Positions 44,643 to 53,831 of a DNA stretch of 64,000 nt are shown piece by piece. This DNA is from Pontibacter sp. Tf4 (GTDB lineage Bacteria; Bacteroidota; Bacteroidia; Cytophagales; Hymenobacteraceae). The position numbers and the translations under genes were made by a program. Location of the stretch: NCBI RefSeq assembly GCF_014212495.1, contig NZ_JACKZC010000001.1, positions 248,001 to 312,000 on the forward strand, read 5' to 3'. Below the pieces are notes generated by a model that searched no databases, had not been told where the DNA came from, and saw only the letters and a program-made list of their open reading frames with translations. Position 1 is the stretch's first letter. Each line of letters begins with the position of its first letter.

Positions 44643-44912
44643 ATGTCTGATCAGGAAATAATGTCGGATGTAAACCATGTACAGCACATGTTTCTGCGTG
44701 TAGAGACCAGCGATGCAGACTGCATCCTGAATGTAGCCGGTCACCCGTTCCGGTTGCGCGAACTTATTTATATGATGATCAATAACGGCTGCCGTGTATC
44801 GCAAACCACCGCCGATAGTTATAACACTTTCTCCTATGACCAGGAAACCGTAGAGGTGCATGATTACATGACATCCATTATTAAAGCAAAGTTTATAAAG
44901 AGCGAACTATAG
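44643..44912 (+). CDS. Hypothetical protein, 89 residues
   Basis: A small soluble protein, starting MSDQEIMSDVNHVQHMFLRV, with an acidic bias and two cysteines. No family recognised. ATG at 44643 is the likely start; a TTG two codons upstream is less likely. Its stop TAG is the CTATAG part of an AACTATAG motif. Confidence 0.6.
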   Translation: MSDQEIMSDVNHVQHMFLRVETSDADCILNVAGHPFRLRELIYMMINNGCRVSQTTADSYNTFSYDQETVEVHDYMTSIIKAKFIKSEL

Positions 44913-44939
44913 CTCAGGAGAATTGAAGCGGAAAATAAA

Positions 44940-44965
44940 AAGGGCTACCCGAAACGGTAGCCCTT
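44940..44965. terminator. Bidirectional terminator between the hypothetical gene and Hsp20
   Basis: AAGGGCTACC (44940-44949) pairs with GGTAGCCCTT (44956-44965), loop CGAAAC, between convergent genes, with T-rich DNA on the right and A-rich DNA on the left. Confidence 0.8.
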
Positions 44966-44970
44966 CTGTT

Positions 44971-45357
44971 TTATAGTTGTTTTATCTCGATCTCTTTTGG
45001 CCTGATGGCAGCGCTGTGGTAAGGCAACCTTACCTGTAGTTGTCCTTCGTGGTAAACTGCCTCAATTTCGTTAATATTTACCTGTGGCGGAATTACAAAC
45101 ACCCGGTTAAACATCGGTACATGCAGGTCAGGGTTATCATTGCTGTGTAGCAGCGAGAAGATGGTTAGCTGGTTGTTATGCACCATCACCTTAAATGACT
45201 CCGGACTTACACTGGCTGCCCACACTTTAATAACAGCTCCCCTGGTGTATTTAGATACTGTAACCTGCGTCTCACTCACCCCACCCGATATAGTATTGAA
45301 CAGGTTAAGATGCTGCGCTATATTCTTCAGGAATTTCTTGTTATGTATTAAGTTCAT
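44971..45357 (-). CDS. Hsp20/alpha-crystallin family small heat shock protein
   Basis: ATP-independent holdase chaperone. The 128-residue protein has the alpha-crystallin beta-sandwich, with SPESFKVMVHNNQLTI in the middle and the strand FNRVFVIPPQVNINEIEAVYHEGQLQVRLPY (cited in parts) near the end, containing the usual A-x-x-x-x-G-x-L-type core as EAVYHEGQLQVRL. The end lacks a clear IxI motif. On the minus strand AGGAG lies 8 bases before the start, a clear ribosome binding site for this phylum. Confidence 0.88.
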   Translation of the reverse strand: MNLIHNKKFLKNIAQHLNLFNTISGGVSETQVTVSKYTRGAVIKVWAASVSPESFKVMVHNNQLTIFSLLHSNDNPDLHVPMFNRVFVIPPQVNINEIEAVYHEGQLQVRLPYHSAAIRPKEIEIKQL

Positions 45358-45845
45358 GTCGTTCTCCTCTATCGATTACTCACAGGGTATTGTGCAAATC
45401 ATGTGCCACACCGTTGCCTGCCCGCCTAACTATAAAACCTTGACATTATGGCTCTAAACTATTAAAACGCATTTACAAAGCGTGCCAACCTGACAGTTGC
45501 TGAAACAATATAGTGCTATTATGTTAAAGCTGCAACTATAGCCTGCTCTACATTTTTAATGACTCTTTTGCCTACTGTAAAATAGAAGTTAAGCCAGATG
45601 TTCAAATTTCCCAAAGACCTATGGTATTTCCCAAATATGGAATAATATAGCGATGGACGAATATTTTTTCGGTCTTACAAAAGATGACAGTTATCACTAT
45701 TCAAAATTAGGTCTGCTTTATAAAATGCTTTAAATCAGTGCTTTAAATTAAGGGAGATTATAGCCAGTTTAGCGCTAAGTGTGCATAGGCTAAAGAGGCG
45801 GCTTATGGCATAGTTATTTCATATATAGCTGCAGTTAATCTGAAT
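45358..45845. other. 488-base AT-rich gap upstream of a T9SS cargo gene
   Basis: No gene was found. Two copies of TTTCCCAAA lie 20 bases apart at 45607-45615 and 45627-45635, a spacing close to two helical turns, and could be a regulator site. AACTATAG lies near 45534. The promoter of the gene at 45846 must be in this gap but no exact consensus was seen. Confidence 0.5.
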
Positions 45846-47576
45846 ATGAAAAAGTTTTTTACTCTCCTCTCCTTAGTTTTATCTCTTACAGTTGCAGCCT
45901 CTGCACAGATAGTGCTTTATCAGGAGAATTTCTCTGGTACCGGTTCTGTTGCCGGCGTGTATGCTGCGCCTGCTAATAGCTGGGTGGTTGATAATGCTAC
46001 TCCAAGCACAGTGGCTACATCCTCTAAAGGTAATTATGCCCGCACCTCTACTACCCTCAGTGGCGAGAAGAACATGTACCTGACTATATCCACCTTAGGG
46101 TATAGCAACGCCACTATCATGTGGAACCAGTTCAGAAATCCTCATAACAACAGTAATAGCAGTCAGTTTCAGCTTACAGAGTCTGTAGAACTGCAGTACA
46201 GTGTAAACGGAGGCGCTACCAGAACTACATTTTATACATCCAGAAACAACGTGAACAGCACCTGGAATAAGGTAAACAACGGTACTCCTATTGCTTTGCC
46301 TGCTGCTGCCATGGGTATGCCTGACGTTAGAATTTACTGGAGAATTGTTTACAACCCACAAAGTAAAGGCGAAGCATACTATGCTATCGATGATGTGATG
46401 ATCTCAGCTATGCCAGAGACCGGCTTATCTACCTTCGACTGGAGCACACGCCCTTTAGACGAGAACCCGTTCGTAGTATCCGGCCTTACTGCAACAGCAC
46501 CTTATACTGTAGATGGCGTTACCATGCGTTGGTCTAACTCGCTTAATACAGGCGTAGCTTACGAGATAGCAAAGGTTGATGATAAGAACTTTAAAGCTGG
46601 CACAAAATCGCTTACACTGGTGCAGGCAGGAGCCACTGCAACCGCCGGTTCTGTGGTACAGCTCGACCTGAGCCAGCCGGTAGAAGACCTGACCTTCACG
46701 ATTTTTGACGTGGACATAACTGCGGGCCAGTTTATAGATAAACTGACAGTAGTAGGATATAACAATGGTGTGCAGGTGCCACTTGTAAAAAATAAAGTAA
46801 AAACGACCTCTTACAACGAATTGTCGGCAACTACTGCTAACACATTAAACGGCCTGATCTCAAACGACAATACATCTGCTGAAGGTGATGTAACTATAAC
46901 TTTCCGTAGCGCAGTAACAAAGGTGGTAATACAGTACAACAATGCACTTACCGGAACGCGCAGCAACAATGGCCGTCAGGGTATTTCCATACACAACTTG
47001 TCCTGGAGAAAAGAGCAGCCGATCATGGCGCTTCCGGTGGAGTTGCTGGCCTTTAAAGCAGTTAACCGCCAGAGCACAGCCGCCCTTACCTGGGCAACCG
47101 CATCCGAGAAAGATAACGACCGCTTTGAGGTAGAGCGCAGCCAGGACGGCAGAAACTTTACTAAAATAGGAGAAGTAGCAGGCAGCGGCACCACCAGTGT
47201 TAAACGCAACTATAGCTTTACAGATGCAAAACCTGCTGTCGGAACCAACCACTACCGCCTGCGCCAGGTTGATTTTGATGGAACTGTGACTTACTCTAAA
47301 ACGGTAGCTGTAGCTTTTGCCGCACCTGCACCAGGCGAGGCCTTAGCCAAAGTGTACCCAACTATGGCCACCAACCAGGTTACTGTAGCCATGTCGCGGG
47401 CCGTAGCGTCGGCGGATGTGGTGGTGCTGGATGCTGCCGGTAAAGTGGTAATGCAGTTTGCACAGGTTACCAATGCCGAGCTGGTAGTGCCGGTACAGAA
47501 CTTAAAAGCAGGTATGTATTTTGTGAATGTAACAAACGGCATTACCCGCGATACTTACCGCTTTGTAAGACAGTAA
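45846..47576 (+). CDS. Secreted T9SS protein of unknown function
   Basis: A 576-residue exported protein. Signal peptide about 1-20 (FFTLLSLVLSLTVAASA). The first region (about 25-180) with YQENFSGTGSVAGVYAAPA and the following beta-rich part have no recognised catalytic motif. The module LPVELLAFKAVNRQ with ATASEKDNDRFEVERS and HYRLRQVDFDG (about 395-490) is the same type as in the TIG-repeat protein at 9.5 kb. A type A sorting domain (about 500-576) ends RDTYRFVRQ. Probably bound to the cell surface or released. Confidence 0.9.
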   Translation: MKKFFTLLSLVLSLTVAASAQIVLYQENFSGTGSVAGVYAAPANSWVVDNATPSTVATSSKGNYARTSTTLSGEKNMYLTISTLGYSNATIMWNQFRNPHNNSNSSQFQLTESVELQYSVNGGATRTTFYTSRNNVNSTWNKVNNGTPIALPAAAMGMPDVRIYWRIVYNPQSKGEAYYAIDDVMISAMPETGLSTFDWSTRPLDENPFVVSGLTATAPYTVDGVTMRWSNSLNTGVAYEIAKVDDKNFKAGTKSLTLVQAGATATAGSVVQLDLSQPVEDLTFTIFDVDITAGQFIDKLTVVGYNNGVQVPLVKNKVKTTSYNELSATTANTLNGLISNDNTSAEGDVTITFRSAVTKVVIQYNNALTGTRSNNGRQGISIHNLSWRKEQPIMALPVELLAFKAVNRQSTAALTWATASEKDNDRFEVERSQDGRNFTKIGEVAGSGTTSVKRNYSFTDAKPAVGTNHYRLRQVDFDGTVTYSKTVAVAFAAPAPGEALAKVYPTMATNQVTVAMSRAVASADVVVLDAAGKVVMQFAQVTNAELVVPVQNLKAGMYFVNVTNGITRDTYRFVRQ

Positions 47577-47614
47577 TTATTCTTCAGAAAACTAATCTAA
47601 ACTATATAGGAAAG

Positions 47615-47640
47615 CCCTGGTTATATTAGCCAGGGTTTTT
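47615..47640 (+). terminator. Terminator of the T9SS protein gene
   Basis: CCCTGG (47615-47620) pairs with CCAGGG (47630-47635), extended by A/T pairs, followed by a T run. Confidence 0.75.
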
Positions 47641-47818
47641 TATGCCGGCTTGTAACCTGTGGGTGTTTAGGTAGCGGTTTGCTTAAAGCACATTTTATTT
47701 AACATATTAGCCGTATAGTAGGTTATTATATAGCTGGTTTAGCATTGTTGGTAATCTCGCAGCTTTATCTGAATTTAGCACTGTTGGTCAATGCTGCTTT
47801 TAAGGTGTTCTATAGTTT

Positions 47819-48241
47819 ATGATCTTAACATATTTCCAGAATGATGTGGTAACCATCACGTACGATGATGAGTTACGGCTTGGGCGTGCTGAGTGGAATG
47901 GCTTTATAAGCGGGCAACAGTTCCGGGATGTGGTGCAGAAATGTATAGACCTGATGAACGAATACGAGCCCCTGCGCTGGTTAGGCGATAACCGTAAGCT
48001 CAGAGCCCTTCGGCAGGCCGACCAGGATTGGTTTGTAGCGAACGTTATACCTAAAATTGTAGCAAGCTCTTTACGCCGCAATGCAACAGTCGTGTCAGAA
48101 GACCTGTTCAACAAAATGGCGGTTGAGCAAATTGTAAAACGTGCCGATAACCTGGGCGATATGGTGGTGAAAGATTTTGAAGACGTGGAAACGGCCATGG
48201 CCTGGCTGGCTGAACCTATAGTTGTGCAGGAACAGGCATAG
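47819..48241 (+). CDS. SpoIIAA-like / STAS-related protein
   Basis: A 140-residue soluble protein. The pattern of a first strand with TITYDDELRLGRAEWNGF, a central WLGDNRKLRALRQADQDWF and a terminal helix with FEDVETAMAWLAE resembles the SpoIIAA-like (STAS-type) family. It lacks a clear phosphorylatable serine region, so an anti-anti-sigma role is not shown. A paralogue is at 62644-63057 (minus strand) with the same layout. CTATAGTT overlaps the region just before its ATG. Confidence 0.68.
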   Translation: MILTYFQNDVVTITYDDELRLGRAEWNGFISGQQFRDVVQKCIDLMNEYEPLRWLGDNRKLRALRQADQDWFVANVIPKIVASSLRRNATVVSEDLFNKMAVEQIVKRADNLGDMVVKDFEDVETAMAWLAEPIVVQEQA

Positions 48242-48376
48242 CTCATCTAAAAGCAAACCACTCTCTTTTTCTATAGTTACAGGTATCGCTCTCTGCTGGC
48301 TTTTATAGTTTTTTGGGGATGGAATATCCACAGTTTTATCCGTGGCGTACTACTACTATAACTATCCACTTAAACT

Positions 48377-49018
48377 ATGAAAAAGACTTTTTTATACCTG
48401 ATTTGCGGGTTGTTAGGCGCCATGAGTGCCTGCGATAACATGAGCAAACAAACAGAAGCTGACAAAAATGAAGCATCTGAAGCCACCGCTGATACTGCCG
48501 TTGCCTTCGAGAACGAAAACGAACCTGATTCGGCTGCTGATGGCTCTATAGTTGACATTGACGCCAGCGGGGATGCCGACTGGAACAACATTGACATGAA
48601 TTTGCCTGATGTGGATTGGCCTGAGTTTAAAGGCAGTGACGTAAAGGTGCGTGGCAACGACAAGTATAGCGTGTATGTACTGGAAGAAAGCATCCTGTTT
48701 GACACCGACAAAGCTGAGATCAGAAAAGGAGCAGAAGATAACCTGAAAAAGGTCAGTACTTCTATTGCACAACGCAACAAAGATGGCCAGATACGCATTT
48801 ATGGCTACACAGACGCCCAGGGCGGTGCCGGTTACAACAAAGAACTGGCCCAGAAACGTGCCGAAGCTGTAAAGGACTGGTTACAGAAGAATGGAAACAT
48901 TGCCGCTGCCCGTATCACAGTTCACTCCGTTGGAGAGGCCAAACCGGCAGCATCTAACGAAACTTCCAAAGGCCGCCAGTTAAACCGCCGTGTAGAGATT
49001 GTGGTGCGCAACAGCTAA
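48377..49018 (+). CDS. OmpA-family lipoprotein
   Basis: A 213-residue outer-membrane lipoprotein with C-terminal peptidoglycan-binding OmpA domain. Signal peptide MKKTFLYLICGLLGAMSAC ends in lipobox MSAC (Cys19). A long acidic linker (about 20-90, rich in Glu, Ala and Asp) precedes the OmpA domain (about 105-213) with ILFDTDKAEIRKGAEDNL, GYTDAQGGAGYNKELAQKRAEAV and SKGRQLNRRVEIVV. It probably anchors the outer membrane to the cell wall. A terminator follows. Confidence 0.92.
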   Translation: MKKTFLYLICGLLGAMSACDNMSKQTEADKNEASEATADTAVAFENENEPDSAADGSIVDIDASGDADWNNIDMNLPDVDWPEFKGSDVKVRGNDKYSVYVLEESILFDTDKAEIRKGAEDNLKKVSTSIAQRNKDGQIRIYGYTDAQGGAGYNKELAQKRAEAVKDWLQKNGNIAAARITVHSVGEAKPAASNETSKGRQLNRRVEIVVRNS

Positions 49019-49046
49019 GCAACTATAAACTATAGTTTGATAAAAG

Positions 49047-49075
49047 GCACCTGGGAGAGATTTCAGGTGCTTTTT
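49047..49075 (+). terminator. Terminator of the OmpA lipoprotein gene
   Basis: GCACCTG (49047-49053) pairs with CAGGTGC (49064-49070) and is followed by TTTTTG. Confidence 0.8.
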
Positions 49076-49122
49076 GTTTTATAGTTCAGACGTTAGATGT
49101 AGTAAAGCTTACTGCGATTTTC

Positions 49123-49154
49123 TGTAGTTATTGGTGCTTTCAACAATAACTACA
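49123..49154. repeat. Degenerate REP palindrome on the 3' side of the RAYT gene
   Basis: TGTAGTTATTG (49123-49133) pairs with CAATAACTACA (49144-49154). The core differs from the two intact REP hairpins at 49.8-49.9 kb at four of 24 positions. GTAG at its base equals the tetranucleotide known at the foot of E. coli REPs. It ends 8 bases before the RAYT stop codon. Confidence 0.7.
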
Positions 49155-49161
49155 GCTGCTC

Positions 49162-49680
49162 TTATTCTCTATAGTGTGTCAGGAATCCGAAATCATCGGT
49201 ATTTTCAATGTAAAATTTTGCGGATGAGAATAGGTATGCCTCGGGCAGAGAGGCGAGTTGCCACCTTTCCTGCAGGGGGTTATTATGAATGTAATCCAGT
49301 TTCTGCTCGGTAACAGCAACAGAGTAACAGTAAATTGACAAGGGATTTCGCTCCCATAGTTGGTAACGCCGGTCTTTGGCATCTACCCTAAATCTCTCGA
49401 GCACTAAAGGGTGGTTTTTTACAAGATCATACTTTATTTGCTGAGCAGTATACTTCAGAAAATCCCGTTGCACATCTCCCCGCTTATGTAGTTCTTCCAT
49501 TTTCCAGAGTAAGTGCAGGTGGTTTGGCATGATTACGAAAGCGTAAATCTTCACTCGGTTTTGCTCTACGAGATAGCGTAAGCTATCAACAATGATTTGC
49601 TTATACTTATCAGGCTTTAGTAAGTGCTTCCACTCCAGGATAGTAGCTGTAAAAAAGGCGATATGCTCCTGTTCATGCAT
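49162..49680 (-). CDS. REP-associated tyrosine transposase (RAYT), Y1/IS200-like
   Basis: A 172-residue HUH-type single-stranded DNA endonuclease. The histidine pair is in MPNHLHLLWK (His54 and His56), and the candidate catalytic tyrosine is Tyr77 in FLKYTAQQIKY. The C-terminal NNPLQERWQLASLPE and YLFSSAKFY are conserved RAYT features. Such enzymes cut REP sequences; unlike ordinary insertion sequences they are usually single-copy and domesticated. It has a degenerate REP on its left and a REP pair on its right (49780-49927). The frame appears complete. Confidence 0.92.
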   Translation of the reverse strand: MHEQEHIAFFTATILEWKHLLKPDKYKQIIVDSLRYLVEQNRVKIYAFVIMPNHLHLLWKMEELHKRGDVQRDFLKYTAQQIKYDLVKNHPLVLERFRVDAKDRRYQLWERNPLSIYCYSVAVTEQKLDYIHNNPLQERWQLASLPEAYLFSSAKFYIENTDDFGFLTHYRE

Positions 49681-49779
49681 GTGCGGTCATACTGCTGAGG
49701 ATATTCTGATGTTGCATAGAGAGGCTATAGGCGTCTTTTAAGGTAGCTCGATCTTTACTCTTCTGTTTACCCTTTCCCT

Positions 49780-49808
49780 CCGCCGTTGTTGGTGTTTTCA
49801 CCAACAAC
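49780..49808 (+). repeat. REP palindrome, left copy
   Basis: The hairpin stem GTTGTTGGTG (49785-49794) with loop TTTT pairs with CACCAACAAC (49799-49808). It is preceded by CCGCC. The 29-base unit occurs as an inverted copy at 49899-49927, giving a BIME-like REP/iREP pair around a 90-base spacer. It lies about 100 bases upstream of the RAYT start. Confidence 0.85.
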
Positions 49809-49898
49809 TATACTATAGATACGAAGCTATATAAGAAACAATAGACAACACACCTTATCTATAAAAGACAGGCTATAACTATAGGAAGACCCAAAGTG

Positions 49899-49927
49899 GT
49901 TGTTGGTGAAAACACCAACAACGGCGG
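49899..49927 (-). repeat. REP palindrome, inverted copy
   Basis: The 29-base inverse complement of the left REP copy, starting GTTGTTGGTG (49899-49908), loop AAAA, then CACCAACAAC, then GGCGG. GTGG lies at the foot of the hairpin. It is separated from the left copy by a 90-base AT-rich spacer. Confidence 0.85.
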
Positions 49928-50018
49928 GACGGCAGATATAATCGGAAACTATAGTTTGTTATGCAAAACAAAAAGGGAAGCCTCTCAGCTCCCCTTTCTA
50001 TAGTTATAGTTTCAAACT

Positions 50019-52397
50019 TTACGATCCGCAAGCTTCGCAAGCGTCCGGGTTGTCCAGGCTGCAGGCCATGTCGCTGCGGTTCTGGTCTTGGTTGTAAACC
50101 GGCGATAGGGTTTCGGCGGCTTGTTTCTCTACGGTAAACTTAATGGCATCTACAGCGGCTTTGGTGCGCAGGTAGTACATACCTGTTTTCAGGCCGCGCT
50201 TCCACGCATGGAAGTGCATTGAAGTCAGTTTACCGAAGTTCACGTTCATTACGTGTAGGTTCAGCGACTGGCTCTGGCAGATGTATGCACCACGGTCAGC
50301 ACTCATATCAATTACCGTGCGCTGGCTGATCTCCCAAACCGTTTTATACAGATCCTTGATGTTCTGCGGAATGTTCGGGATATCCTGTACCGAACCGTTG
50401 GCAGCAATAATCGCATTCTTCATGTTATCATTCCACAGGCCAAGCGCGATCAGGTCTTTCAGCAGGTGCTTGTTCACCACCATAAACTCGCCACTCAGTA
50501 CGCGGCGCAGGTAAATGTTGGACGTATAAGGCTCAAACGATTCGTTGTTACCCAGGATCTGTGCCGTAGAGGCGGTTGGCATTGGCGCTAACAGCAACGA
50601 GTTACGAACACCATGCTCCATTACTTCTTTGCGCAGCTCCTCCCAATCCCAGCGGCCCGACTTAGGCGTTACGCCCCACATATCGAACTGGAACTGACCT
50701 TTTGATAGCGGAGAGCCCGGGAATGTTTCATAAGCACCCTGTTTCTTCGCCAGGTCTTTAGAGGCCGTCATGGCAGCAAAGTAGATCGTCTCGAAGATGT
50801 CTTCGTTCAGGCGCTTGGCTTCTTCGCTCTCGAATGGCATGCGTAGCGCAATAAACGTATCGGCTAAGCCCTGCACACCCAAACCAATTGGCCTGTGGCG
50901 CATGTTGGAGTTACGCGCCTCTTCTACCGGGTAGTAGTTAATATCAATCACCTTGTTCAGGTTCTTGGTAACGTGGTAGGTTACATCAAACAGCTTCTGG
51001 TGGTCGAATATCTTATGGTTGCCGTTCTCTTTTACATAGCGTGGCAGGGCCAGCGATGCCAGGTTACAAACAGCAACTTCGTTCTCGTCGGTGTACTCCA
51101 TAATTTCGGTGCACAGGTTCGAGCTTTTTATAGTTCCAAGGTTCTGCTGGTTGCTCTTGCTGTTGGCCGCATCTTTATATAGCATGTATGGCGTACCGGT
51201 CTCTATCTGCGACTCCAGGATATGGAACCACAGGTCCTGCGCTTTCACTGTTTTGCGGGCACGGCCTTCGCGCTCGTACTTTTCGTAGAGGCGCTCAAAG
51301 TCTTTACCCCAGCACTCGGCCAGGCCAGGCGCTTCGTTCGGGCAAAACAGGCTCCAATCGCCGTTCTCTTCCACGCGCTTCATAAACAGGTCTGGTGTCC
51401 AGAGAGCGTAGAACAGGTCGCGGGCGCGGTTTTCCTCTTTTCCGTGGTTCTTCTTCAGTTCCAGGAATTCGAAGATATCGGCATGCCACGGCTCCAGGTA
51501 AATCGCGAAAGCACCTTTGCGCTTGCCTCCGCCCTGGTCTACGTAACGGGCTGTGTCGTTAAACACCTTCAGCATCGGGATAATACCGTTGGATGTACCG
51601 TTGGTGCCTTTAATGTAAGAACCCGTAGCACGCACATTATGGATGCTCAGGCCAATACCTCCGGCGCTCTGCGAAATCTGCGCACACTGCTTCAGGGTAT
51701 CGTAAATGCCCGGAATGCTGTCGTCTTTCATGGTCAGCAGGAAGCACGAAGATAGCTGTGGCTTTGGCGTACCAGCGTTAAATAATGTAGGCGTAGCATG
51801 CGTAAACCACTTCTCCGACATCAGGTTGTATGTCTCGATAGCAGACTCGATATCTTCTTTGTGAATACCAACGGCTACACGCATCAGCATGTGCTGCGGG
51901 CGCTCCACGATCTTACCATCCAGGCGCAGCAGGTACGAGCGCTCCAGCGTTTTATAACCGAAGTAGTCGTAGTTATAGTCGCGGTCGTAGATTATAGTTG
52001 AGTCCAGGGTAGCGGCGTGCTTACGGATGATCTCATACACATCTTTGGCCAGCAGCGATGCATTCTCACCGGTTTTAGGGTCGGTGTAGGTATACAGGCG
52101 CTTCATGGTATTGGAGAACGATTTGCTGGTAACCTTGTGCAGGTTTGAGATAGCAATACGTGCTGCTAATACTGCGTAGTCCGGGTGCTTGGTGGTAAGC
52201 GAAGCCGCTGTTTCAGCAGCCAGGTTATCCAGCTCTACAGTGGTTACACCATCATAAATGCCATCAATTACCTTTTTGGCAACCTCAATCGGCGATACAT
52301 AATCAGCATGTAAGCCATAGCACAGCTTCTCTATTCGGGCTGTGATCTTGTCGAATTTAACGGATTCGCGCCGGCCGTCTCGTTTAACTACTAACAT
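50019..52397 (-). CDS. nrdA: Ribonucleoside-diphosphate reductase alpha subunit
   Basis: Large subunit of class I ribonucleotide reductase, reducing NDPs to dNDPs. At 792 residues. An ATP-cone allosteric domain is at about 1-95 (starts [16 protein letters not shown]). The catalytic barrel holds SSCFLL, NLCTEI and [15 protein letters not shown], and the C-terminus ends CEACGS, the redox-shuttle cysteine pair. It follows nrdB on the same strand after a 346-base gap with an RNA hairpin; operon structure is probable. Active-site cysteines are in place. Confidence 0.96.
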   Translation of the reverse strand: MLVVKRDGRRESVKFDKITARIEKLCYGLHADYVSPIEVAKKVIDGIYDGVTTVELDNLAAETAASLTTKHPDYAVLAARIAISNLHKVTSKSFSNTMKRLYTYTDPKTGENASLLAKDVYEIIRKHAATLDSTIIYDRDYNYDYFGYKTLERSYLLRLDGKIVERPQHMLMRVAVGIHKEDIESAIETYNLMSEKWFTHATPTLFNAGTPKPQLSSCFLLTMKDDSIPGIYDTLKQCAQISQSAGGIGLSIHNVRATGSYIKGTNGTSNGIIPMLKVFNDTARYVDQGGGKRKGAFAIYLEPWHADIFEFLELKKNHGKEENRARDLFYALWTPDLFMKRVEENGDWSLFCPNEAPGLAECWGKDFERLYEKYEREGRARKTVKAQDLWFHILESQIETGTPYMLYKDAANSKSNQQNLGTIKSSNLCTEIMEYTDENEVAVCNLASLALPRYVKENGNHKIFDHQKLFDVTYHVTKNLNKVIDINYYPVEEARNSNMRHRPIGLGVQGLADTFIALRMPFESEEAKRLNEDIFETIYFAAMTASKDLAKKQGAYETFPGSPLSKGQFQFDMWGVTPKSGRWDWEELRKEVMEHGVRNSLLLAPMPTASTAQILGNNESFEPYTSNIYLRRVLSGEFMVVNKHLLKDLIALGLWNDNMKNAIIAANGSVQDIPNIPQNIKDLYKTVWEISQRTVIDMSADRGAYICQSQSLNLHVMNVNFGKLTSMHFHAWKRGLKTGMYYLRTKAAVDAIKFTVEKQAAETLSPVYNQDQNRSDMACSLDNPDACEACGS

Positions 52398-52743
52398 AAG
52401 GTATACAATTAGCGGGATTAAAGGGCCCGGGTTTTTAACTGATATATTTGGTTTGCCTGCGCCAGTGCCACAAGCTGAAATTTTAATGTGTAAGGTACTG
52501 CCAGCTCATACGCGGATAGGTATAAGCCGTTGTAGTACAATAGATTGTAAGTAAAGCAAAATGCCTTTACTATATAGCGGGGATGGCATTCCCCTGGTGG
52601 CGCTATGGCCTTTGGTACCGGCCCAGGTTTGCGGTCGCCTCTACTCTTCAGCTACTGCCCGGTTAGGTAAAGAAAGTATAGTTAAGTGGCGGCAGGAGTG
52701 CTCGCTGCCTTTGCCACTTAAATATAGAGAAGTTCTGATATTA
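52398..52743. other. 346-base gap between nrdB and nrdA
   Basis: No gene was found; an apparent plus-strand reading frame from 52561 lies antisense to nrdB. The main structure is the hairpin at 52682-52721. A smaller one, GGGGA (52579-52583) with TCCCC (52590-52594), lies further on. The gap is unusually long for an nrdAB pair. Confidence 0.6.
52682..52721 (-). other. Stable RNA hairpin in the nrdB-nrdA gap
   Basis: TTAAGTGGC (52682-52690) pairs with GCCACTTAA (52713-52721), and GGCAG (52691-52695) with CTGCC (52705-52709), giving a 14-bp stem with a small TTT bulge. It lies 22 bases past the nrdB stop. No T-run follows on the minus strand, so it may be a processing or stability element rather than a terminator. 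Confidence 0.6.
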
Positions 52744-53703
52744 TTAAAAGTCTTCGTCCAGCGAAAAAACATTTTTGTCTTTGTCGCCCAGTACGCCGGC
52801 TTTCTGGTACTCGCCTACACGCTTCTCGAAGAAGTTGGTCTTGCCCTGCAGCGAGATCATTTCCATAAAGTCGAATGGGTTGGTGGCGTTGTAGATCTTC
52901 GCATAGCCAAGCGAAACAAGCAGTCTGTCGGCTACGAACTCAATGTACTGGCTCATCAGTTTGGCATTCATCCCGATCAGGTCAACCGGCAGCGCGTCAG
53001 TTACAAATTCCTGTTCTATAGTTACCGCATCACGGATGATCTCGTGCACGCGCTCCTGTGGCAGCTTGTTTACCAGCATAGAGTATAGCAGGCAGGCAAA
53101 ATCGCAGTGCAGGCCTTCGTCGCGGCTGATCAGCTCGTTAGAGAAGGTTAAGCCCGGCATTAAGCCACGCTTCTTCATCCAGAAGATAGAGCAGAAAGAA
53201 CCGGAGAAGAAGATGCCTTCTACAGCTGCAAAAGCAATTAAGCGCTCGGTAAAGTTTTCACTCTCGATCCACTTAAGCGCCCACTCGCCTTTTTTCTTAA
53301 CGGCAGGCACATTCTCCAGTGCGTTGAACAGGAAATCTTTTTCGCTTTGCTTCTTTACATAGGTATCTATAAGGAGCGAATAGGTCTCGGCGTGGATGTT
53401 CTCCATCATGATCTGGAAACCATAAAAACAACGCGCTTCCGGAATCTGTACCTCGTTCATGAAGTTAACAGCCAGGTTCTCGTTCACGATACCATCCGAT
53501 GCGGCAAAGAATGCCAGTACGTGGCTGATGAAGTGACGCTCGCCGTCGTTCAGGTTCTCCCAGTCTTTCAGGTCCTGGCTCAGGTCTATCTCCTCAGCGG
53601 TCCAGAAGCTGGCTTCTGCTTTTTTATACATCTGCCAAACCTCGTCGTGCTGAATGGGGAACAGTACAAAGCGGTTAGGATTCTCTTTCAGTATTGGCTC
53701 CAT
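52744..53703 (-). CDS. nrdB: Ribonucleoside-diphosphate reductase beta subunit
   Basis: Small subunit of class I ribonucleotide reductase, carrying the metal-radical site. At 319 residues. Visible ligand motifs include [12 protein letters not shown] near residue 33, [12 protein letters not shown] near 102-113, and [11 protein letters not shown] near 198. The C-terminus [10 protein letters not shown] is the peptide that docks into NrdA. It precedes nrdA by 346 bases on the same strand. A -7 box TATATTTG lies upstream (53824-53831), and DnaA-box-like sites further upstream. Confidence 0.96.
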   Translation of the reverse strand: MEPILKENPNRFVLFPIQHDEVWQMYKKAEASFWTAEEIDLSQDLKDWENLNDGERHFISHVLAFFAASDGIVNENLAVNFMNEVQIPEARCFYGFQIMMENIHAETYSLLIDTYVKKQSEKDFLFNALENVPAVKKKGEWALKWIESENFTERLIAFAAVEGIFFSGSFCSIFWMKKRGLMPGLTFSNELISRDEGLHCDFACLLYSMLVNKLPQERVHEIIRDAVTIEQEFVTDALPVDLIGMNAKLMSQYIEFVADRLLVSLGYAKIYNATNPFDFMEMISLQGKTNFFEKRVGEYQKAGVLGDKDKNVFSLDEDF

Positions 53704-53823
53704 AATATACTAAGTGTTTTATTGGTTGAAGGGGTAAGCGATCCGTTGATCAGCTTAGAAAACACCCCGTGAATACTTTTGTTTTGATGGCCGTTAAATC
53801 CGGTCCGGGTAATATCGTGAGTT

Positions 53824-53831
53824 CAAATATA
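53824..53831 (-). promoter_or_regulatory. -7 promoter box upstream of nrdB
   Basis: TATATTTG on the minus strand, an exact TAnnTTTG, 121 bases before the start codon. A -33 element at 20 bases was not seen. Confidence 0.35.

Noticed and set aside
49162..49680. Ordinary IS200/IS605 insertion sequence
   Set aside because: No second gene (TnpB), no IS ends, and the flanking palindromes are REP-type; it fits a RAYT.
52561..53088. Plus-strand reading frame overlapping the nrdB end and the nrdB-nrdA gap
   Set aside because: Most of it is antisense to nrdB; there is no support from motifs or promoter.
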